Assembly (NCBI RefSeq): GCF_051020975.1 | Contig: NC_135038.1 | Location: 1,982,001-2,046,000 of the forward strand | DNA from: Osmia lignaria lignaria | Lineage: Eukaryota; Arthropoda; Insecta; Hymenoptera; Megachilidae | Direction of reading: 5' to 3' | Length of the DNA stretch: 64,000 bases | Translations under genes and position numbers: made by a program | Notes under the pieces: model-generated | Told to the model about the DNA's origin: nothing | The model's database searches: none | The model's input: the letters and a program-made list of their open reading frames with translations, nothing else | Part shown: positions 45,694 to 56,038 of the stretch, in pieces | Numbering within the stretch: the first letter of the stretch is position 1 | How the letters are laid out: each line of letters begins with the position of its first letter

Positions 45694-47764
45694 CAGATTA
45701 AGTGCAGGCATCGGGTTGTTTCGCGTAATTAATAGGCTGAATTAATCGGTGATAGCCATCGGCGTGTTGTGCAGTGCCTCTGTGTGTTGTGCGTCCATCT
45801 CTATGGCTTCCGATAGTTTATTACTACTTAATGGGCGGTGCTGAGGCCAAGGAATAGAGCAGATTGATTTGACTTCCTTTAGACGCAAGTAGGGCAGAGA
45901 TAGGGTTGCGATTTGTGAATCGGGCAGGTGTCGGTTCCGCGGCAGCGAAAGGGACGCCTTCCTCATGTTCAAAATGGTGGCCTCAGCTACAAGCTCAGCG
46001 ACCTAGAACGGGAAAAAGGACGAGGACAAGTTGGCCAGGGAACGAACGGCTAGAACCCGGAAGGAAGATGAAGACGATGAGAGAGGAAAAGTGAAGAAAG
46101 AAGAAAGAAGGAAAAAAAGAGGGGATGCGACCCCTTAGCCGGCCGTTGTCATGGAGGGACAACAGGTAGGCACCGGCAGGACTGAAGGGAGTGGGACAGG
46201 GACAGAAGATGCGGGAAAGAGATAGTCAGAATGCACCACACGATATCGCGGGCCCGCGATGGAATCACGACGGGGCGCCTCAATCAGCCAACCCGACCGA
46301 CATCCGGCACAGAAGACACCTAGCTTGGAATTAGTTTCGTTTAATTAGTTCAAGTAGTCTATTTATTCACTTTAACTATTTAATTGTCTGCTATCTATTT
46401 ATCTATCTGTTTATTTATTTATTTACTCACTTATCGCAATCTATATTACTTTATTCTATTTCATTCTATTTTATTTTATATATATATATATATTTTTTTT
46501 CTTGATTAATACTAATCCAACCCTCCCTGGAGATGGGGACAGTAGAATACGTCTCCAGCGACCTCGGCTTGTCGTAAGAGGCGACTAAACAGGTTCCGCG
46601 CGGGTGCCCCTGGCGATAGGCAAATTTTCTTCCTGCCTGCTTATTACCCCTTCTGACACCCTTTCTCGGGAATCGGCTCGCCACAGACCTCCGATCACGG
46701 TCCCGCGAAGGGAGGAGGTTTTGTCCAATTCGGACCTCTAATTTCCCACATTCGATAATCTGCTAATACTTCAAGCTCTGAAATCGAATTCCGATATTTA
46801 AGTATTAAATTTCGATCTCTCAAATTCCGAACTTTAAATTAAAATTTCCAACTCTCAATATGGCCTACAGACGCTTCACCTTTTACTAACCGCAACAAAT
46901 TAAGAAACTAAATGCAATCCTATGTAATTCAAGAAAGTAATTATAATTTAATTCAACAACTTTAATTTCAACTTGATTCTTGATCCTTGGACCGGATTTC
47001 CATCCAATTCACAGAATTATCATGCGAAGTGTCAGACGCCAAAGCCGAAACTTGAACTTGCGGACCTAATTTTCGACCCCCAATCTTAAATTTTAATTCA
47101 TAATTCTCAATCGCTCCGCTTAGTGAGCCTAACTTGTATCTCAAACGCATCTATCCTTCAGCGTATGTGCTTCCCGCACCGTCCCTGTGGATCCGCTGCT
47201 AGTGCGCAGAATCTTCCAGGCTAGCCCGAAACTCGCGATGATCCTCGATCTTTCAACGAAATTTGAAACACCCAAAACAAATTTCTCTTTCTCTCTCGTA
47301 CACGCGCTTCCCGTCCCATTCTGAGCGTGGTACTCTTACACCTTCGTGGGAGTATAGATCTATCTATCCCACTTGCAGCATAGGTTTTCTCTTCTCTAAG
47401 CCAACAATTTCGGAACTTCTACCTCGTGTTCACATATTCGCTCGGAGTCAGAGGTGGCTCTCCTAAAACTCGGTAGCGTAGGTCTTACTTCCAGGAAATC
47501 GGCGCTCAATTATAGGCCGCAACGTTAGAAACGGATTCTGCAAGGATAAAGCACAGTTTCTGCAGCACTCAGCGATAATACAAAGTAGGCTGCAACGTAG
47601 TCCTCACGTACCGAAGAAAAAGCTTGACCAAACAAGTCGGATAAAAGTCTTCTCTGAGGTCCGGCGGCGTGGATGCACAACCTCTCGGGGATGATCTTCA
47701 GGTCATTCAAGATCGGTATGTGGCTAAATGAGACGAAGCGCCGTCGGTTTTTGAAAATAGCCTA
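45694..47764. other. Intergenic DNA with non-LTR leader fragment
   Basis: 46080-46130 is purine-rich. 46380-46500 is a low-complexity ATTT/TA tract. 46505-46690, on the minus strand, has GTTTAGTCGCCTCTTACGAC and a following segment, the same leader motif seen at 43825, so it is a probable 5' fragment of another R1-like element. 46700-47760 has no recognisable content. Confidence 0.45.
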
Positions 47765-47772
47765 CCGTTAAA

Positions 47773-48465
47773 GGAGAGGCCTTCAGTTGCGCACTATATG
47801 ATTGCGCACTATCTCATTGCACATAGCTCCTTTCGACACAGTATTATTGTGCACAGTAAGAATTGGGCACAGCTCTATTGCGCATGTGCAGAATATTACA
47901 CAGTACAGTTGGGCACCGAAAAAATTGCGCACAGTATCATTTGGACACTGAATTAAATTTGTACGCGTGTTTCCCTTCTTATATCGTGATTTATATCAGG
48001 TTATGCGTGTTCCGTCTGACATGGTTAAACCTATGGAATATTAATATATAACCTAACCTAACCGCAATTGCACGTATAAATAAAACATGAATACAAGACA
48101 TCGTCAAATTCAGGAACCGTTATTTCACAAACTGACAACAGTCCTAGTTAGAATGGCAGACAACCCTGTCGTACACAATAATTTCATAAAAATTGATCTT
48201 TCGATTATTAACATTTTGAATTTATTATAAATCCCTGATTGCTAACTATTCTTAATATAGATACAACAATTGGTAAGCCTAAAACAGCTTCACAAACTGA
48301 AAAAATCAAATAATATGTAAATATTCCAATTGATACTGTGCGCAACCTTTACGGTGCCCAACTGTACTATGCGATAATCTGCACGTGCGCAATAATACTG
48401 TGTCCAAAGGAGCTGTGCGCAATGTGATAGTGCGCAATCGTATTGTGCGCAACAGAGCCGCTCTC
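47773..48465. repeat. 693-bp foldback built of GCGCAC units, 8-bp TSD
   Basis: Flanked by CCGTTAAA at 47765-47772 and 48466-48473. The arms (about 47773-47930 and 48330-48465) consist of degenerate tandem units of the type TTGCGCACAGTACTAT, in opposite orientation on the two sides, around an AT-rich centre that contains CCTAACCTAACC. An 8-bp duplication fits hAT-like movement; no transposase is present. Confidence 0.75.
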
Positions 48466-48473
48466 CCGTTAAA

Positions 48474-49132
48474 GCGGAGGTGCGGCGATGTGGATGCACA
48501 ACCTTCGCGGATGGCTGAACGCCTTTAGGCCATCCGAGACCGTTGGGGCGAGAGGGAAGCATTGTCGTGACTTACACCGACATTCTCCAATATGGGCCCA
48601 TGGGTTCGCGGGAGGTGTCGGTGGCTGGTGCGGAGAGAGCTTTTAGAGGGTATTGTGGGGTGCTGTAACGATCCAAACCAGAATTCGCATTTTTTCAGAA
48701 TTCGATTAGTAAGCACCTCGTGAGTCCCACACTGCCCGGGTCTACTCCCTAACCAGGAGGTGGTCTGCGTACGTAAATGTATTTCCTCTCTGTCAAACAA
48801 AAAACAAAAAAAATAATGGATTTTTTATAATACTCGTTCTTGACAACAGTTGTTATTATGCAAAATTTATGGAAATTACATTATGAAAAGTGTAAAAACT
48901 CTCCTGTTTTCTTAATAATGTAAACCCCGAATCTATCTCTACGCCAATGCATTCAACTCGCCGCTCGCTATCGTTTGATCTCATTCTGTTTCAATGTCTA
49001 TCCTTGGTGACGTTCGTCACGCGATAGATTTGCGAATGTAAGGGCCTCAGCCAATAAACATAATACGTGTGACTGAAGGCAGGTCAACGAATTTGATTGG
49101 ATAGCAACTTAGTTGCAACGAACAGTACTAGC
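48474..49132. repeat. Unclassified DNA followed by repeat A in reverse
   Basis: 48480-48800 shares ATGTGGATGCACAACC with 47655-47690 but is otherwise unplaced. 48810-49130 is repeat A on the minus strand, including the uninterrupted site for the 5.5-kb element at about 48980-49005. Confidence 0.55.
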
Positions 49133-49502
49133 CAGTGATGCCAGAATCGTGGGACGTGGGACAAATTTTTACCGTCTCCACGACGTCCAGTGGCCAGTGA
49201 CTCCTCTACTTCAGTTGTTTCATTTAACACAAGTGTGTTGTGCCACGTGTCCGTGTGAGCTCTCCGTTCGGCACTGGATTACATTATTTTGTCGACTCGT
49301 CGATGCTGCTGCCATATGCTTAGACGACTTGAGCATTGAGCCGATAACGTAGAAATGCCGGGAGCAGATGAACCCGGAGAGCTCACACGGACACGTGGGA
49401 CAACACGCTTGTGTTAGATGAAACAACTGAAGTAGGGGAGTCACTGGGACGATATGGAGAGGATAAAAATTTGTCCCATGTCCCACGATTCTGGCATCAC
49501 TG
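49133..49502. mobile_element. hAT-like 370-bp palindromic element
   Basis: Ends CAGTGATGCCAGAATCGTGG and its exact inverse, with arms of about 175 bp. The CAGTG start resembles hAT termini. No matching 8-bp flank was found (GTACTAGC versus GCGCCAGC), so the site may be rearranged. A half copy is at 55027-55265. Confidence 0.7.
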
Positions 49503-50066
49503 GCGCCAGCCAAGCGTGAACATAGAAAAGGACAGATAGTGGAGAAGAGAGAGGTCCAAGGATTCAAAGCGAGGAGTCGAAACGTATCGGTGTGACTAAT
49601 ACTAATTCAACGATAAAACCTTTTTACTTTTGACTTTTTCTCAATGAAACTTTTACTAATTAAAATTTTTCTGATTAAAATGATACCAAACATGATACAA
49701 TTTAGACTAATTGTCTTGACAACCTCGCTAATAAGCTCCATCAGTGCATACATTACTATTCTCCTATTCTGCCGGAAAGGGCAAGATTTGTAGGAATTCG
49801 GAGTACAATATCGGGACATATTATTTACAAAAACAACTAGCCTTAGGCATTCGATTTGTAGATATTTGGAGTACAATATCGGGACATATTATTGTTAAAA
49901 AAACTTACTTTGGGCATTCGATTTGTAAGGAATATTCTTCCTTGGTTATGTTATATTACAAGAAATGTATATATAATATTTGGCTGAAGTAGTTAGGTCA
50001 TTCATACATTTCCTAGGTCACGCATGCAGTATCGTATTTTATACTTTGGCTGTAACGTATGTACAA
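49503..50066. other. Fragments of pogo-like family and of a dispersed repeat
   Basis: 49503-49700 is pogo-family internal sequence. 49730-50000 is an inverted relative of 59220-59400 (shared GAGTACAATATCGGGACA and AACATAACCAAGG in opposite orientation), with an internal direct duplication of its GGAGTACAATATCGGGACAT segment. Confidence 0.5.
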
Positions 50067-50263
50067 TATCAATCATAGTGTCCGTTCGTCTAGTGAAAAA
50101 GCACTAAAGGGGAAGGTGCCCCTACCACCAGGTCATGCGCGAGCGCGAAGCCATTATGCCTCGTTCGCACGAGAAATATCTTTGTATTTCAGGAGAAAAT
50201 AAATTTTTCAACCAGTAAAATATATAACCAACACGATTAGAAATTCGGTTGGCGAAATAATTA
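50067..50263. repeat. Partial copy of the 5.1-7.0 kb foldback family
   Basis: Matches the outer end of the 5140-7050 element from GTGTCCGTTCGTCTAGTG to GGTTGGCGAAATAATTAA, where it is cut by the TTAA element at 50265. Confidence 0.75.
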
Positions 50264-50264
50264 A

Positions 50265-53159
50265 GGGGGTAGACACGGCACGTGACCTCTCCGATTCGGA
50301 AACAGCAGTTTTTTCGTTGGGCCTGGTGGAGCCACTTGCGTGGTCTGGTACGAACTTGAAAGGTTTAATTCTCAGCTAGCGTGCGCGCAACACGATCTAG
50401 GAAGGCAACAGCGCCTCAAGTATTTTTACAAACACATTCAAACGCTCATCTCGCCAGAGGCATCGCGACAAAACGCCTGAAGAACGAAAGCGAAACATTG
50501 GCGCGTGTTTAGAGTGAGATGTACGGTGATCGTGCTATCCTTCTTTCAACCCAAATGATAGAATTGTCCCGCTCCGATAAATTCTGACTGACCAAACGCG
50601 TGGATTTTATATAGCGCACCGTAGCACCTCTCGCTGCTGAAAAATATATTGTTAGAAACGATAGGAAAAGGTTTGTGATATAGAAACGGCTGAATTAAAT
50701 ATTTTCAAGAACGTCTTTATTTCCGTGTTTTCCGCTTTGCGTCGGAAAAACGACTGCTGCCCTTTTCCTTCCGTGGGCCTGGCCCACGCTGTTCCATAAT
50801 ACCTCAGCATACAAGGGCGGTGGTGTTAACGGACGAAGACCAGGAGCGTCTCCTCCGTTGACACCATGGTCCTTTCGAAATTTCTGGACGCCTTACAATA
50901 TGCCTACTCTGAAGAACCGAAGGAACGTGCAATCAGAATTATTTTTAGAAAAAGTTATTAACTTCTTTAAATAAAGTTTTTTAATTAATAAAAGTATACA
51001 GGATATGTCATGCAATTAGGACGGGTTATATCTTGAATTGAACAGGAAAAACCTGTTTACAGTAAAACCTGGATAAATGCAACCAAGATTGGGACCCAGT
51101 GGTTGCATTTATCCAAGCGAGGTGTCGAATCTCGGGTTACACGCGACGACCAGCCAAGCGTGAACGTAGAAAGGGACAGACAGTGGCGGAAAGAGAGAGG
51201 TCCGATGATGAAAGGAAAGAGCCGAAACGTATCGGTGTGACTAATACTAATTCAACTATAAAACTTTTTTATTTTTGACTTTTTATTATTAAAACTTTTA
51301 CCAAACACGATATAGTTTCACTTATAATTACTTGCTAAAATTGATGTTAAAGGTTGGCGAAAAGCAACAGAGATCGAAATCAAAACTAGTCGCGGTGTCG
51401 GCTCTGGTTTCAAAGGTTTCATTTATCCAGGCAAGGTGTCGATTCTGGGCATTTAATGTTGCATTTATCCAAGCGAGGTGTCGATTCTGGGCATTTAATG
51501 TTGCATTTATCCAAGCGAGGTGTCGATTCTGCGTCCGTACACATGTTTTGTATTCAGCCGACATGCCGATTCTGTGTCCGTACACATGTTTTGTATTCAG
51601 CCGACATCATTTATATTCAGTCGTGGTGTCAATTCTATGTTGTTTATTCTATTACTATTGTTTATAAATATAATTCAAAGTATATCGTGTTTGGTGTCAT
51701 TTTAATAAGAAAAATCTCACAAATGCATTAGTAAAAGTTTCCTTAAGAAAAAGTTAAAAATAAAAAAGTTTTATCGTTCAATTAGTATTAGTCACACCGA
51801 TATTACGGTCGGGTCATATTACACGGTTTCCTCGTCGAGCGGCTCGGTTCGCCTAGGGGCATCCCCCCAAGTGGAGGGGATAGCGATGTTGCATTTATCC
51901 AAGCATTCTTTCGTTGCATTTATCCAGGTTTTACTGTACGTAAAAGTTCAACGGTATGATAATGTCTATTTTTCTGTGATTTCATTTTCTCCGTGAATGC
52001 AACGATGTACTCAAAAAATGCAAATCCACTTTTTATTTAAATGGAATTGCATTCTTTTTTTCACTTGTGTCAACTCCTCGAAACATTGTGCATAAAAAAG
52101 TACTATGGTACTATTAGAACTAATAAATGGAGGGACCTCGCGTCTACATATATAGTAAAAGCTGAATATATGCAACAGAGTTTGGGAACCAGATGTTGCA
52201 TACATCCAGCCGAGATGTCGAATCTCGAATTAGATGCGACGACCAGCCAAGCATGAACATAGAAAGGGACAGACAGTGGAGGAGAGAGAGGTCTAATGAT
52301 CAAAGGAAAGAGCCGAAACGTATCGGTGTGACTAATACTAATTCAATTATAAAACTTTTTTATTTTTGACTTTTTTTTACTGAAACTTTTACTAGCGCAT
52401 TGGTGAAATTTTTCTGATTAAAATGATACCAAACACAATATAGTTTGAATGGGGCGAGGTTATGGGGCGCTGTGAAAAATCCAGGCGGGCCGCAGTCAAA
52501 ACTTAGAGAAAAAGGACAATCTCAACATTCAGAATGAGAGAAGGACAGCATGACTGTAGTGCGTCTCACTCAGCGTTCGGGCGATGTTGCCGTTTTCGCT
52601 GGCCTTCGCAGTACAGTTCGAGTGATGTAATCAAACTAACGCTTGATTCTGACTACGATTCCAAATCGGCAGCCTTTCTACTTAGACGCCACCTTATAAC
52701 TATTAGCTGAACTAAATTTGTCACGTGACTTGCTCTGTAGTATCCAGATAATGGCGGAACTCGTCTGTGAGAATGCAATCGCGATTTTTCGCTTTTCGTC
52801 CTTATATGAGAATATTTGAGGCTGGGTGAGGGCTCATTCGAAAGAAAAAGGTTCAGCGCAGCGCGCTGTGGTCATCGTTTGAGTCACAAAACTCTTTTAG
52901 TGACCTAAAAATACCTTGGATTCTGCGGATGTATTTTCTCGATTTTTCCACTATTTTGGACACTCATATTATTAAATATTAACAAAATCACGTTCAATCA
53001 TGACCAGAGCGCGCTGCATTGAACCTTCCTCTTTCGAATAAGCCCTCACCCAGCCTCAAATAATCTCATATAAGGACGAAAAGCGAAAAATCCCGGACCT
53101 CTTGTTATGCCCATTTTTGCCGGTAATGTCACCTCGCTGCATTGCCCGTGTCTATCCCC
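50265..53159. mobile_element. TTAA-type non-autonomous element, copy 2 (2.9 kb)
   Basis: TTAA at 50261-50264 and 53160-53163. Ends GGGGGTAGACACGG and the inverse of GGGGATAGACACGG. Homologous along its length to the copy in YME1L intron 7, without the 0.7-kb insertion found there but with a pogo-like insertion at 51060. Minus- and plus-strand short frames have no transposase resemblance. Confidence 0.85.
51060..51936. mobile_element. pogo/Tigger-like element, 877 bp, nested in the TTAA element
   Basis: TIR CAGTAAAACCTGGATAAATG plus CAAC, perfect at both ends, with TA at 51058-51059 and 51937-51938. The YME1L intron copy (about 30672) reads GGTTTATGTAAAAG without it. Inside, 51420-51535 has two and a half tandem units of about 44 bp (GTGTCGATTCTGGGCATTTA) and 51525-51610 two units of about 50 bp (GTCCGTACACATGTTTTGTA). 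Confidence 0.9.
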
Positions 53160-53163
53160 TTAA

Positions 53164-53580
53164 GTTCCTTTATTTACTCCAGTACAATGTCTTTGCAATG
53201 TTGCACTAGAGATGGCGCTTGGGAGGAGTTCTTCCTGTTTGCCCAACGAAAGTCTGGTCTCAATACATTCTTCTTATCACATTTCTACACATTTGTACAT
53301 AAGTTTTTAAGCGACTTCCCAATTACGCATCATGCTTACATAGATAGGTATACAAAAGTTGTAAAAGATATACTATATCCCCTAAGTGATAAAATCTGAA
53401 AAGTTTAACACTTCGTAATATAACAGACTTATCTGTTCTCTTACTCCCTAATAAATACTTATTCTGTAAATTTATGATCCTAGTAATACAATATTCTATT
53501 TCAGTCTTTTTCTTAAAACCGAAAACTTAAAAGTTTGTTATATCTTAGTTTTAAAGGCACGAGAGATCATCACATAAATG
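53164..53580. other. No recognisable feature
   Basis: Intergenic AT-rich sequence. The plus-strand frame at 53142-53399 starts inside the TTAA element and has no family resemblance. Confidence 0.4.
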
Positions 53581-53582
53581 TA

Positions 53583-54053
53583 CAGTATTGCCTCGAAATA
53601 AGCAAGTGGTCTCTGCTTCGAAATAAGCAACTGGCTATCCCCTCTTCTTTGTTTGAAGTAGCCCGCAAAGTGAGAGGTACGAGAAATGAGTGAGAGGTCC
53701 ATGAAAGCGCGAAGCCGATGTTTAGTGTAATAAATTTCACGCTCGACTGAGCAGTGACATCGGTTAGTAGAAGAAGGATGCAATATATATAATGCTGTCT
53801 CAGTCTGGTATATTTGCTTCGAAATAAAGCATAGTGCGAGAATGAGAGGGCATGCTATATTCTATCCTTGTTCAAAAAATAACATCGCTGCTCGGCCGAT
53901 CACTTTATGATTTGCCGCTACCTCCGATCTCTCACTCGTTTCTCGCGTTCTCTATCGTCCCGTTTCGAGAACGAAGTCAAGCCGAATAGCTACCTGCTTC
54001 GAAATAAGCAACTGTTCGGTCCCGAGCCACTTGCTTATTTCGAAGCATTACTG
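53583..54053. mobile_element. pogo-like element with CAG(T/A)-TGCCTCGAAATAAGC ends, 471 bp
   Basis: TA at 53581-53582 and 54054-54055. Ends CAGTATTGCCTCGAAATAAG and the inverse of CAGTAATGCTTCGAAATAAG. Several internal copies of CTTCGAAATAAGCAACTG. Confidence 0.75.
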
Positions 54054-54055
54054 TA

Positions 54056-54120
54056 CAGGATTGCCTCGAAATAAGCAACTGTTCGATCCCGAGCCACTTG
54101 CTTATTTCGAGGCAATCCTG
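54056..54120. mobile_element. 65-bp minimal palindromic element
   Basis: CAGGATTGCCTCGAAATAAG, continuing to a 10-nt centre, then the exact inverse. Flanked by TA (54054-54055 and 54121-54122) and back-to-back with the 471-bp element, sharing one TA. It consists of little more than two TIRs. Confidence 0.8.
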
Positions 54121-54122
54121 TA

Positions 54123-54960
54123 CATCGTAGAAAGGAAATAGATGAACAGCGATCACCTTTATTGTACTATTCATTGTTGGTCATTTATTTCATTTCGATG
54201 GCCCTTGACATATAAAAAGCGGCACAAAATATCCTGGATTTTTAATATTTGTCGATCGGTTGTGTATTCTACATAATATCGAAAATATGTTGAGTTTGCT
54301 ACAAACTGCTACACACGATCTGTACAGAAGACTGGTAAAATGCTGATTACTTAAGAAAAGCAGCCCGAAAATAAATCTGTTGTCAGATTTATTAAAATTT
54401 TTTTAGACAGATAACTATACTGGACTCTCTTGATTTTGCGTTATACCCAAATATTGGATGTATAGGTAACGAAAATGTGACACTGGCAGAACGACATAGC
54501 TCGAGCGAGTTCTTGAATGCTGGCGAGCGTAGAAAAGGACAAATAGTGAAAGAGAAAGAGGTCCGAGAATTAAAGGGCCCGAAAAAAAACATTTGAGTGA
54601 GACAATATTAATTTAACCATAACTTTTTTATTTTTCATTTTTGCTAAATGAAACTTTTACCAATGTAATTGTACGGTTCTTGTGATTAAAATAAGACCAA
54701 ACACGACATAATTTTCATTATATTTACTTATTTATTTAAAATCTAATGCAAATATATAAATTAAGTATAATTCAAATTATGTCGTGTTTGATCTTGTTTT
54801 AATCGAAAAATTTCATCAATACGCTAGTGGAAGTTTCATTCAAAAGAAAAATCAGTCATTAGTCATTATAAAGCAACGAAGCAGCATAAGTACACAAAAA
54901 AACATGTATTTTTATGTATTAAAAAAACGTTAATGCATTAAGAATCAGAACTGAAACCGT
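54123..54960. repeat. Intergenic; 54417-54850 is repeat B
   Basis: 54417-54850 matches 15585-16050 in the same orientation. The remainder shows nothing recognisable. Confidence 0.55.
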
Positions 54961-55016
54961 AAAATAGGGATTCGAACTGATTCTCCTGGTTTCTTAACTC
55001 AGCCATATTGCCATGG
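54961..55016 (-). other. tRNA-like sequence with A-box and B-box motifs
   Basis: On the minus strand TGGCTGAGTTAAGAA (54991-55005) resembles a pol III A box (TGGCNNAGTNGG) and GTTCGAATCCC (54968-54978) matches the B box. The boxes are only about 12 nt apart and no cloverleaf folds, so this is at best a truncated tRNA or SINE head. Confidence 0.35.
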
Positions 55017-55026
55017 ACGAAATTAT

Positions 55027-55265
55027 ATTATTTTGTCGGTTCGTCGATGCTGCTGCCACGTGCTTTAGCGACTTGAGCATCGAGCCGATAACGTAGAAAT
55101 GACGAGAGCAGCCGAACTCTGCCAAACCCGCAGAGCTCACACGGACACGTGGGACAACGCGCTTGTGTTAGATAAAACAACTGCGGTAGGGGAGTCACTG
55201 GGACGTCGTGGGACGTCGTGGAGAGGGTAAAAATTTGTCCCACGTCCCACGGTTCGGGCATCACT
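55027..55265. repeat. Half copy of the hAT-like palindromic element
   Basis: Matches the right half of 49133-49502 in the same orientation (GAGCTCACACGGACACGTGG, ending GGGCATCACTG) and abuts a gypsy integrase fragment. Confidence 0.7.
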
Positions 55266-56038
55266 GCAGGTACCTCCTCGTTATTGTGGATGTTTACCAT
55301 CATCGAACCTGTGAAGGACATCAAAGCGAAACGGGCGGTAAAGGTATTACTAGGCGTAATACACCTGTTTGGGGTTCCATCGCATATCATAAGTGATCGA
55401 GGCACCGCGTTTACAGCAAGGACTTTTAAAATATTTTGCGAAACATACGGGATTAGGCATGATCTCAATGCTGTTGCCACACCTCGGGCCAACGGGCAGG
55501 GCGAGCGATATAATCGAACCATTGTAGCATCACTGGCGACGACGATGGCTGGGAGAAAACCAATCGATGGGATGATAGTGTCAAGCAAGTGCAGAGTGCG
55601 ATTAATACAACGCACAACAAGGGCATCTCAACAACACCCACGGAAGCGTTGATGGGATACAACGCTAGGACGACGGCGGATGCGCGAATCCTGCAAGAGG
55701 TGCAAACCGAAATGCACCGCCTAGATTTGTGCGAGCTTCGGCCCCGGATCGCGAGGCACATAGCAGAAGACCAGCGACAACAGAAGGAGCGCTATGATAA
55801 AGCTCGACGAGAAGCCACACGATACCAGGTGGGAGACCTGGTTATGGTGGAAATCACCAGCGAACCGGCGACAGGAGAGAGCAGAAAACTCTGCCCGAAA
55901 TTCAAAGGACCGTTTAGGATACACAGGGTACTCGTGAACGATCGCTACGAGGTCGAAGATTTACGACGGGAAGCCAGACGCGCCAAATTGGTCGTTGCAG
56001 TCGAGCGACTAAAATCATGGGTGACGGCCATCGACTAG
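55266..56038 (+). pseudogene. Ty3/gypsy integrase, C-terminal part, frameshifted
   Basis: Begins RYLLVIVDV (first catalytic Asp), shifts frame at about 55295, continues EPVKDIKAKRAVKVLLGVIH and SDRGTAFTARTFKIF (second Asp), then ANGQGERYNR (Glu). A second shift at the A-run near 55556 leads into RWDDSVKQVQSAINTTHNKG, and the protein ends with a GPY/F-type module (KFKGPFRIHRVLVNDRYEVE) and a stop at 56038. The DDE residues remain but two frameshifts disable it. Upstream pol is absent. Confidence 0.85.

Noticed and set aside
51420..51610. Tandem units that could suggest a CRISPR array
   Set aside because: Two adjoining tandem duplications without unique spacers, inside a pogo-like element in an insect genome.
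55028..55615. 195-codon minus-strand frame
   Set aside because: Antisense to the gypsy integrase fragment and extends into the hAT-like half copy.
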